64,000 bases of DNA from NCBI RefSeq assembly GCF_000364225.2, contig NZ_AQFT02000001.1:1736001-1800000 (forward strand), given 5' to 3'. Shown piece after piece: positions 7,011 through 13,389 of the stretch. Each line of letters begins with the position of its first letter. Position 1 is the first letter of the stretch. Position numbers and translations under genes: made by a program. The notes below the pieces were generated by a model that had not been told where the DNA came from, did not search any database, and saw only the letters and a program-made list of their open reading frames with translations. Origin of the DNA: Eubacterium plexicaudatum ASF492. GTDB lineage: Bacteria; Bacillota; Clostridia; Lachnospirales; Lachnospiraceae.

Positions 7011-7482
7011 AATCTTTTAATCCATACATGTCATGCTGGACCTGGTTCGTGATATCCGCCTCATTCTGTGCCTTGGCATTATACAAAAGAGTGACGATAT
7101 AAGCTCCGTGGTTATTGACTTTGGTGGTGTTTTGCCTGTATTTCTGGATGGCATATAAGAAATCAAAATAGTTTAGTTTCAGTAATACAGAAACGACTAC
7201 AGAGCTGGGCTTATTTTCCCCGTTTACCCGGATCATGCCTTTCGTTGTGTTGACTGCGTTGTGGAGATAGTGAAAAAATGTATCAATAATATCTTTGTTG
7301 AATGGTTCCTGTAAAAGCATGTCATTATAAGCAAGACGTTCTTTCAGGAAATCGAGGGGATATGTCTCTGCAATTCCTTCTTTTCCGGGAAAGAATTGCT
7401 TTTCATTTGCGTCAAACCGATAGCCAATGGATTTTAGAAATTCTATGGCTTCTGCTTCTTTGTTTACATTACTCTTTTTCAA
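7009..7482 (-). CDS. DUF6017-like protein (RepA C-terminal type)
   Basis: A 157-residue protein starting at TTG 7482, with GAGGTGAG close upstream. The C-terminal half, roughly residues 60-155, resembles DUF6017: a helix before an IRVNGE turn, then SVVVSVLLKLNYFDFLYAIQ, QNTTKVNNHGAYIVTLLYNA and VQHDMYG at the end. DUF6017 normally forms the C-terminal part of RepA-N-type replication initiators of Firmicutes plasmids and elements. Here it stands alone without the winged-helix initiator domain. That may mean a split initiator or a partner of another replication protein. The assignment rests on pattern memory, not on a search. Confidence 0.5.
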   Translation of the reverse strand: MKKSNVNKEAEAIEFLKSIGYRFDANEKQFFPGKEGIAETYPLDFLKERLAYNDMLLQEPFNKDIIDTFFHYLHNAVNTTKGMIRVNGENKPSSVVVSVLLKLNYFDFLYAIQKYRQNTTKVNNHGAYIVTLLYNAKAQNEADITNQVQHDMYGLKD

Positions 7483-7496
7483 TTTCTCACCTCATT

Positions 7497-7571
7497 TCAT
7501 ATCAAATCACCATCATATCTTTGGGCATACCAAGAAAGCCATTCTGGCGGAATAATTTTTGTGTGTGCCAT
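7497..7571 (-). CDS. 24-residue microprotein with strong ribosome binding site
   Basis: MAHTKIIPPEWLSWYAQRYD plus four residues (24 in all), ATG at 7571, preceded by CAGGAGGG at 6 bases. It lies between two annotated genes of the small-gene operon and ends 14 bases before the next start. The high content of Trp/Tyr/Pro and the optimal Shine-Dalgarno argue for real translation. It could be a translational coupler for the gene downstream. Confidence 0.45.
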   Translation of the reverse strand: MAHTKIIPPEWLSWYAQRYDGDLI

Positions 7572-7624
7572 ACAATCCCTCCTGTGTTTTATGGATTGCT
7601 CCCGCCGCTCTTTAAGCTGCACAA

Positions 7625-7657
7625 AAACAGAAAGGGCTTTTTAAGCCCTTTCTGTTT
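7625..7657. terminator. 15-bp perfect hairpin
   Basis: AAACAGAAAGGGCTT (7625-7639) pairs with AAGCCCTTTCTGTTT (7643-7657) around a TTT loop. The flanking A and T runs make it a likely bidirectional terminator. It separates the 73-codon gene at 7684 from the small-gene operon. Confidence 0.7.
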
Positions 7658-7683
7658 GCCTGTACGAATCAGAATCAACCTAA

Positions 7684-7896
7684 TCAGGATATAGACGCCA
7701 AATCCTTTTTGACGCCTTCCATGCGTTCTGCAAGAACCTCCATGAGCAGATACAACGCAGCTGTTGCACTGACTATCTCGTCAATACTGACGCTGTCCGA
7801 ACGTATCCCCTCCAGAAAAGCATGTACCAGGGCAGTCAGCCCGTCCATATTATTGTGCAGGTTTTCAATTTTGTCTGTCATTTCTACTATATCCAT
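7684..7896 (-). CDS. Small helical element protein (70 aa)
   Basis: The start at ATG 7896 is preferred to a GTG at 7905 that would overlap the GGGGG ribosome binding site; the AbrB gene shows the same start context. The protein is helical and amphipathic (EMTDKIENLHNNMDGLTALV; ATAALYLLMEVLAERMEGVK). It resembles the small helical proteins often found next to phage and element replication genes. A possible relative in size and character is at 15572-15760. A terminator hairpin follows. Function unknown. Confidence 0.5.
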   Translation of the reverse strand: MDIVEMTDKIENLHNNMDGLTALVHAFLEGIRSDSVSIDEIVSATAALYLLMEVLAERMEGVKKDLASIS

Positions 7897-8162
7897 TTTT
7901 ATCACCCCCGGCAGTCGGCAGATACAAAATTATATTATACTCTGCAGGCACACCCGCGCCAAAGGCGGCTTTAGGAAAAAACGTATACTTTTGACAGCGG
8001 CTCCGTTTGTATCTTTCCCAGACGCCAAAATGCGGTTATCCCCTCACAGGCAAAAGCAATAGATAACCATAAAGGGGTAGGAGAATTTGTTTCCAGGCGT
8101 CCCTACAGTGAGAGAGTAAAGCGCCGCCACATATCTTGCAAAAGCCGGTCTGTGACGGAAAT

Positions 8163-8207
8163 ATTGAAAAACCGCCCTGCAAAATAAATGCAAAGCGGTT
8201 TTTCAAT
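8163..8207. terminator. 13-bp hairpin in the 7906-8230 gap
   Basis: ATTGAAAAACCGC (8163-8175) pairs with GCGGTTTTTCAAT (8195-8207); a short TGCA pair extends inside the loop. It lies just after the stop of the gene at 8231 (minus strand) and is its likely terminator. I see nothing else in 7906-8230. Confidence 0.6.
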
Positions 8208-8230
8208 TCAGGAGCCGTTCAAACAATTTT

Positions 8231-8719
8231 TCAGCCGGAGATATGGTGCATTAAACAATCAAACAGATCTTCTTCGATTGTCATCCCAACCAGATGGTGG
8301 TTATTTTCATGGTCCAACATAAGATCAAGCACATTATCCGCGATTTCCCTTACCGGCCAGGCAATTTCTTTCCTGTGTTTCATAAAAATATGTACTTTAC
8401 GAATGAGATTCAGGAAAGTTTTTTCTCTTTCTACAATGTTATTTTCCATGTTATCAAGGCTGGATAAATTATCATTCTTATCGAATTGCTCACACAATTC
8501 CTGAAAATCTTCGATAAACAATTTAAAAACGATATCCTTATCATCTTTTGCGAAATCGTAAGATTTCAAAAATTTCTTTTTGTAATATCTCTGTATAAAT
8601 AGATTTTTATAGTTCAGATATTTTCGCAGAAGATATTCGCCTGCATTATCCTGATACCAGATAATAAGTTCTGCTTTTATATAATCTTCCGAATTCTCAG
8701 ATACATCTACGTTTCCCAT
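8231..8719 (-). CDS. Hypothetical protein, A/T-rich (162 aa)
   Basis: Start at 8719 behind GAAGGGAGGG. The protein is highly charged, helical and rich in Tyr, Lys and Asp (IWYQDNAGEYLLRKYLNYKN; KSYDFAKDDKDIVFKLFIED). No signal peptide or membrane span. No family recognised. Its A/T-rich codon use differs from the neighbouring element genes and is closer to the gene at 2117-3190, which may mean separate acquisition. It lies next to the 8.9-9.5 kb repeat array but on the opposite strand from the relaxase. Confidence 0.55.
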   Translation of the reverse strand: MGNVDVSENSEDYIKAELIIWYQDNAGEYLLRKYLNYKNLFIQRYYKKKFLKSYDFAKDDKDIVFKLFIEDFQELCEQFDKNDNLSSLDNMENNIVEREKTFLNLIRKVHIFMKHRKEIAWPVREIADNVLDLMLDHENNHHLVGMTIEEDLFDCLMHHISG

Positions 8720-8881
8720 CGAAAACCCTCCCTTCTTAATTATTTTATACTTATATTTTACGACCGATCATGGCAGTTGGCAAGCCGTTAAATTATTTTT
8801 TTGAGAAGAAATTTGACGATATTGAAATGTATTTAAAAACATGCTATATTCGGTGTCACCTATAGCCGAATGTGGTTAATT

Positions 8882-9520
8882 CAGCCGCAAAATGAAGCAT
8901 TTTAAATACAACATTTAAAAGACGAAAGTAACAGAGGTGTTTTTAAAACACCACCTGTTGTTTCCGGAATAGCTGTAAATACAGTATTCTTAAATTTGAG
9001 GAAAATTGGGAAAAAAGCAGAAAGAGCATAAGAGGATGTGACGCCAAGGGAATTTGCCATTAAAAAACGGAAAAACGGTATGGTGACGTCACTTGCTCTC
9101 AAACCAGGTAACTCCAGCCGCAAAATGAATCCTTATAAATACAGCCTTTAAAAGACGAAAGTAACAGGGGTGTTTTCAAAACACCACCCCTCTGTGTTCA
9201 TAATAGCGTAAATACAAGCTTTCTAAATTTGAGGAAAATCGGGAAAAAAACAGAAAGAGCATAAGAGGATGTGACGTCATGATGAATTTGCCATTAAAAA
9301 ACGTGAAAAACGGTATGGTGACGTCACTTGCCCTCAAACCGAGTAACTTTGACAGAAAAATGAAGTCTTATAAATACAGTATTTTAAAGACGAAAGTTAC
9401 AGGGGTGTTTTCAAAACACCACCTGTTGTTTTCGGAATAGCTGTAAATACAGACTTTTTAAATTTGAGGAAAATCGGGAAAAAAACAGAAAGAGCATAAG
9501 AGGATGTGACGCCACAACAC
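8882..9520. repeat. Three tandem imperfect repeats of about 234 bp
   Basis: Units start near 8882, 9115 and 9350 (periods 233 and 235); the third is truncated. Each unit holds, in order, CAGCCGCAAAATGAA or a variant, TAAATACAG..TTTAAA, GACGAAAGT, the palindrome GGTGTTTTNAAAACACC, a second TAAATACA, AAATTTGAGGAAAAT, CAGAAAGAGCATAAGAGGAT and GTGACG(C/T)CA. The first two units end with GGTGACGTCAC. No reading frame is conserved across units. The array precedes the candidate oriT and relaxase gene, so protein binding for replication or transfer is likely. Confidence 0.85.
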
Positions 9521-9654
9521 AAGTCATTTTATTAAAGATTTTTAGCAAAATACAGGAAAAGCCCATGAATACAAGACTTGCTGCTCCCGGCGCCGCAGGC
9601 GCACCTGGGGTTGTAGGGGCGAAGCCCATGCCATTTAAAGCGGCTCTGCCGCGG

Positions 9655-9688
9655 TACTTTGCCTGCAAAGTATTAAATGCAATACTTT
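9655..9688 (+). other. oriT: Candidate MobV-type origin of transfer (oriT)
   Basis: TACTTTG (9655-9661) pairs with CAAAGTA (9666-9672). The right arm is reused in AAAGTATT (9667-9674) paired with AATACTTT (9681-9688). Overlapping inverted repeats built on AAAGTAT/ATACTTT are the hallmark of MobV oriTs such as that of pMV158. The site lies 145 bases upstream of a MobV-like relaxase gene, which is the expected place. Confidence 0.6.
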
Positions 9689-9775
9689 CAGCGGGAAGTA
9701 ACTGACGGGTAACGGATCCGGTTACATCTCTGCAGCGTGCTGAAATCCTGCCAGAAAAATAAAAAAATTAGCATC

Positions 9776-9803
9776 TTGCATTCTGGAAAATTCGTGTTAC
9801 GAT
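9776..9803 (+). promoter_or_regulatory. Candidate relaxase promoter
   Basis: TTGCAT (9776-9781), 16 bases, TACGAT (9798-9803), 30 bases upstream of the relaxase start. The match to the sigma-A consensus is fair. The promoter lies between oriT and the gene, so relaxase binding at oriT could repress it. Confidence 0.35.
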
Positions 9804-9832
9804 CAGGATAAGAAAGGATGTGAAATCAGATT

Positions 9833-10837
9833 ATGGCCAGTGTAAATTTTGAAAAATTAAAAACCCCGCAGCAGGTAAAAGCCATGCTCCGGCATTGTGA
9901 CGGCGAAGAGCGGATGGAAGCAAACCATTCAAACATTGATATTGATAAATCGAAAACTTCCGGCAACATGCAGGGGGATCTGGATTATACCGCCGCATGC
10001 CAAAAATATAGCGAACGGATTGCCTTTCTGGACGCAAAGCCGGGTGCAAACAAACGGAAAGACCGGGTAACCTGCTTCGGTTTGAATGTCCCCGCTCCAA
10101 AAGATTTGAAACCAGAAGACGAGAAGGCATTCTTTCTGGCAGCCATAAAAATAATTATAAACCAGTACGGAGAAAATAATATCATCCAGTATTATATGCA
10201 CCAGGACGAGAAACACGCATACATCCATGCCGAGACCGGGGAACGGTGCATGTCCCGGTCACACCTCCAGTGCTATGTTGTCCCGGAACATAACGGGAAA
10301 CTGAACGGGAAATGGTTTTCTTCCCGTGCGAATATGGTTAAACTGAACAATTCCATCCACCGGATGGCACAGGAGCAGTTTGGCGTAATGTTTATGGACG
10401 GCAGCAAAAGGAAATCACGTAAGACGGTAGAGCAACTTAAAAATGAGAGTGCCTATCTGGCAATTCAGCAGGAACTGGATGCACAGAAGATGGCGTTGGA
10501 CACTCAGACTGCAGAAGTAAAAAAAGAAAAACAAATAATTCTCCAGACAAAGGTTATGCTACATGAACAAAAATCTGATCTGGACCAGCGCGAGAATGGT
10601 ATCAAAGCAAACGAGGATGATTCCCGTGCTGCACTGCAGGATGCTGCCACGCTGCGGGATACCGCGTTACAGTTGCTTCTGCGGGTGCAGCAAGTGGAAG
10701 AGGAAAACATGCAATTGATTGAACTTGGAAAGCAGGAGCGGCGCAGGCAGCGGGTATCTGCTCTGGATTCTGACGAAGTAATTAAGGCATACCACGAGCT
10801 GAACGGACGGCTCAACGATCTGGTACCGCAGAAATAA
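9833..10837 (+). CDS. mobV: MobV-family relaxase (Mob/Pre)
   Basis: A 334-residue protein. The N-terminus SVNFEKLKTPQQVKAMLRH and the histidine-rich core YYMHQDEKHAYIHAETGERC, followed by SRSHLQCYVVPEHNGKLNG, match the HxDE..H motif III layout of MobV relaxases, but with an extra ten or so residues between the His pairs. R/N-rich SRANMVKLNNSIH follows. The C-terminal third (about residues 195-310) is a long coiled coil, as in other Mob/Pre proteins, for dimerisation. The enzyme would nick oriT at 9655-9688 and pilot the strand into a recipient using a host conjugation machine. No dedicated secretion genes are in view. Start at 9833; AAAGGA lies somewhat far upstream (14 bases). Confidence 0.8.
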   Translation: MASVNFEKLKTPQQVKAMLRHCDGEERMEANHSNIDIDKSKTSGNMQGDLDYTAACQKYSERIAFLDAKPGANKRKDRVTCFGLNVPAPKDLKPEDEKAFFLAAIKIIINQYGENNIIQYYMHQDEKHAYIHAETGERCMSRSHLQCYVVPEHNGKLNGKWFSSRANMVKLNNSIHRMAQEQFGVMFMDGSKRKSRKTVEQLKNESAYLAIQQELDAQKMALDTQTAEVKKEKQIILQTKVMLHEQKSDLDQRENGIKANEDDSRAALQDAATLRDTALQLLLRVQQVEEENMQLIELGKQERRRQRVSALDSDEVIKAYHELNGRLNDLVPQK

Positions 10838-10928
10838 ATAGGATAGATTAAAAAAACTGCTCATGGACAGAGTTCTCGATCCCGTATGGGACTATAATAC
10901 TGTTTCCCAGCCCGGCTTTCAAGTATCC

Positions 10929-10961
10929 GTCTGTTTCAATAGACTTGCAGTCTAAACAGAC
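10929..10961 (+). terminator. Long hairpin downstream of the relaxase gene
   Basis: GTCTGTTT (10929-10936) pairs with AAACAGAC (10954-10961), and inside it AGACT (10941-10945) pairs with AGTCT (10949-10953). It lies 90 bases after the relaxase stop. There is no strong T run, so it may be a processing hairpin rather than a true terminator. Confidence 0.4.
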
Positions 10962-11034
10962 AGACTGTCAAAAATACGCTCCAGCCAGCGTAAATACTGG
11001 GAATTTCGACGTTCTTTCTTTACAAAGCTCTTAT

Positions 11035-11066
11035 CTATCAATATTAAATAAATTTAATATTGATAG
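11035..11066. repeat. 14-bp A/T-rich palindrome
   Basis: CTATCAATATTAAA (11035-11048), loop TAAA, TTTAATATTGATAG (11053-11066). A perfect palindrome of this length in the gap 10838-11337 looks like a protein binding site or a strong hairpin. The rest of that gap holds only the two neighbouring hairpins; I see no gene. Confidence 0.5.
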
Positions 11067-11250
11067 CGAGAGTAATTTTTAAGTACTATTGATGAGATGT
11101 ACTTTACTGTTATACCATTTTTGTGACCGAGGGAAATCAAAGTGTATAAAATCAATAAATCAAAATCATCAAATCCCGTGTGTACGGTTACTGTGTACTA
11201 AACCAGAAACCAGAATCTTCTCCCAAACTCCCAAAATTCGCCCAAAACAA

Positions 11251-11290
11251 ATATAACGTCTGCCCGTTTCCAAACAGGCAGGCGTTATAT
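11251..11290 (-). terminator. Terminator of the AAA+ ATPase gene
   Basis: ATATAACGTCTGCC (11251-11264) pairs with GGCAGGCGTTATAT (11277-11290) with a single G-T wobble. On the minus strand it is followed by TTTGTTTT. It lies 48 bases beyond the ATPase stop. Confidence 0.65.
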
Positions 11291-11337
11291 AATATTTCTG
11301 ATACAGATACCCATACCAGTTTCCAGCAGGCAGGCGT

Positions 11338-12816
11338 TTACTGCTCCGCCTGCCCATGGCTGCATATCCACGCATTGCAATAGTCTAAAAGCATCTGTCT
11401 GGCATACACGATCTTCGTATCCCAGTCCCGCACATGCTTTTCTGCCTCGATAAAAAACTCTGCGCCTATATGCTCCAGCGGATGCACACAGAAGCACTTC
11501 ATGTCTCTGGTGTCCAGGTCATAGAACCTGTCTAGCATCTGCGCTACATGGTCCATTGTCATGCCCTTCCCGTTGTTCTCCACCAGCTGAAAAGCGATGG
11601 CGGCAGCAAGAATATAGACCGCAGCTATGGTTTCTTCTTCCGTCAGAAGCACTTTCCGGGGTGATGCGTCCTTTATGCTCTTTGCAAGCTCCACAATCTC
11701 GTTGCGTCCACGTATGCAGGACAGCGGCACGCTGGAGAGCGTCTGGCTGTCCGTTTCCGGCGAGCCGGTACAGAAATCTTCCCAGAGATCCTCACGTCCC
11801 ATGTGCGTCTGGTACGCAACCAGACTGTTATCTACTCCGCATCCAATCTCGATGCTGTCCACGCTGGCATCCCCTGCAACCGTGTGGAGCTCTGGCTGCA
11901 AGAGGTCTGTAACCGTCCGGGCAAGAAGCCTTGCGCCCTCTTTACTGCCCATTGCCTGCCGGGCCATACATCTGGCGGCTTCCTCCGTGATGCCGGCATG
12001 CACGCCAATCGTCTTGTGGAGCAGTCTGTCATACTGGTATACGGGGGATGCGTCCGACTGTATGAGGATACGGTTATAATCCTCCAGCGACAGCGGGTTC
12101 GTGTGCGTGATAAGCGAGATTCTGCCGAGAAACTCGTGTGATATGCCGTATGTATGCAGATCATCTTCTGTTACATACGGAAGCAGGCTTCCCTCTGGCA
12201 GCTCTGCCGGTTTTTTGGCAGAAAAACCAATACTGGCTTTGCCCGCCATCCGCTCCCGGATGATGCCTTCGAGCCCGTCAAATGCACCCAGACAGACAAT
12301 AAGCAGTCTGGATGTGTCCATCTTACGGGTGCGGTTGTTGTCCGTATGGACGACCACGCTGCCAGCCATAAACGTGAGCAGGTTGTCAACCGGGAGGAAG
12401 CTTTGGTCGCCCGGACGGGACTTAAAAACTTTGTCGATCTCGTCCAGGCATACAATGCTGTGCGTTGCCTCGGCTTCGTTCTTATCCGGAGCAGCGTCAA
12501 TGCAGCGGGCGATGATGGAACTGACGCTCCTGCCTTTCCATCCTTCGCCACGCAGCATACTTGCGTTCTCGATGACCACGGGCAGGTTTAAGAGCCTGCC
12601 AAGCTGCTCTACGGCAAGCGTCTTGCCTGTGCCGGACGGGCCAATGCAGAGGATGTTCTGCTTGGGCTTGTCTAACGCCTCCCCCGTATGCTTATAATGT
12701 TGGTAGCGCAGGCTGTGAAGCCAGGCGGCATTGCAGAGGGATTTTAAATATCCCTCCTGTCCGATGACCGTTTTACTCAGTTCTTTGTATAAAGTTTCCG
12801 GTGTCACATTGTCCAT
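11338..12816 (-). CDS. ClpX-like AAA+ ATPase of the element
   Basis: A 492-residue protein. The start at 12816 (MDNVTPETLYKEL) follows AAAGGAGATG; the upstream frame belongs to the preceding gene's tail. Walker A is GPSGTGKT (about residues 59-66), Walker B SIVCLDEIDK (about 121-130). A sensor-like region and the FLGRISLITHTNPLSLEDYN segment resemble the ClpX C-domain (compare EFLGRLPV). The ClpX zinc-finger domain is missing. About 150 extra C-terminal residues with a helical, Cys-containing tail are unlike ClpX. The enzyme is likely an unfoldase or remodeller acting on the element's replication or transfer proteins. It sits 13 bases after the SSB gene on the same strand, so the two are co-expressed. 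Confidence 0.75.
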   Translation of the reverse strand: MDNVTPETLYKELSKTVIGQEGYLKSLCNAAWLHSLRYQHYKHTGEALDKPKQNILCIGPSGTGKTLAVEQLGRLLNLPVVIENASMLRGEGWKGRSVSSIIARCIDAAPDKNEAEATHSIVCLDEIDKVFKSRPGDQSFLPVDNLLTFMAGSVVVHTDNNRTRKMDTSRLLIVCLGAFDGLEGIIRERMAGKASIGFSAKKPAELPEGSLLPYVTEDDLHTYGISHEFLGRISLITHTNPLSLEDYNRILIQSDASPVYQYDRLLHKTIGVHAGITEEAARCMARQAMGSKEGARLLARTVTDLLQPELHTVAGDASVDSIEIGCGVDNSLVAYQTHMGREDLWEDFCTGSPETDSQTLSSVPLSCIRGRNEIVELAKSIKDASPRKVLLTEEETIAAVYILAAAIAFQLVENNGKGMTMDHVAQMLDRFYDLDTRDMKCFCVHPLEHIGAEFFIEAEKHVRDWDTKIVYARQMLLDYCNAWICSHGQAEQ

Positions 12817-12829
12817 AAGTGCATCTCCT

Positions 12830-13237
12830 TTAGTTGAAATACTGGTACTGGGCTTCCTCCTGTCCATCTGGCATAAAAGTGCTATCGGCAAAAGAGTTCT
12901 GTGCTGCAGGTGCACAGGCAGCTTTACTCTCGCAGAACTCCTGTGATTCGATTACCACATCTGTGGTATAGACTCTCTGCCCGTCACTGTTTGTGTAGCT
13001 GCCCGTCTGGATGCGGCCTGTAACTGCAATTTTTGTACCCTTCCGCAAGTACTGCTCCGCAAACTCCGCAGTCCTGCCAAATGCCACGCATCGTAAAAAG
13101 TCTGCCTGCGGCTCACCCTCACGTTTCACCTGCCTGTCCACGGCAAGTGTGTATCTGGCAATGGCTGTATTGCTCTGCTGGGCGTAGCGGATTTCCGGGT
13201 CACGGGTTAAACGTCCTGCTAAGATTATTTTATTCAT
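12830..13237 (-). CDS. ssb: Single-stranded DNA-binding protein
   Basis: A 135-residue protein with an OB fold: MNKIILAGRLTRDPEIRYAQ, IARYTLAVDR, DFLRCVAFGRTAEFAEQYLRKG and KIAVTGRIQTGSYTNSDGQR. Start at 13237 behind AGAAGGGAGAG. The C-terminal third is a short linker, and the protein ends QEEAQYQYFN. The conserved acidic tip (DDDIPF) that recruits host repair and replication proteins is absent. It probably coats the transferred or replicating strand of the element. The gene faces away from the 2-kb repeat array directly upstream, which must hold its promoter. Confidence 0.92.
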   Translation of the reverse strand: MNKIILAGRLTRDPEIRYAQQSNTAIARYTLAVDRQVKREGEPQADFLRCVAFGRTAEFAEQYLRKGTKIAVTGRIQTGSYTNSDGQRVYTTDVVIESQEFCESKAACAPAAQNSFADSTFMPDGQEEAQYQYFN

Positions 13238-13389
13238 AAATGGTATCTCTCCCTTCTGGTTGTATCTTTTATTTTTTCATACTTCCACCCGCATGCGTAA
13301 GCATGATATTGGTTCCTGTGCAGGACATGCCAGCCAGACGCCGCACAAGCCATTTTAAGAGGTGTTTTGTGCTTAGGTGTAACATTCTT

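Noticed and set aside
12101..12697. 198-codon plus-strand frame opposite the AAA+ gene
   Set aside because: It is a shadow of the ATPase gene, whose Walker motifs, start and ribosome binding site are clear. The plus frame has Ser/Cys/Arg-rich low-information sequence.
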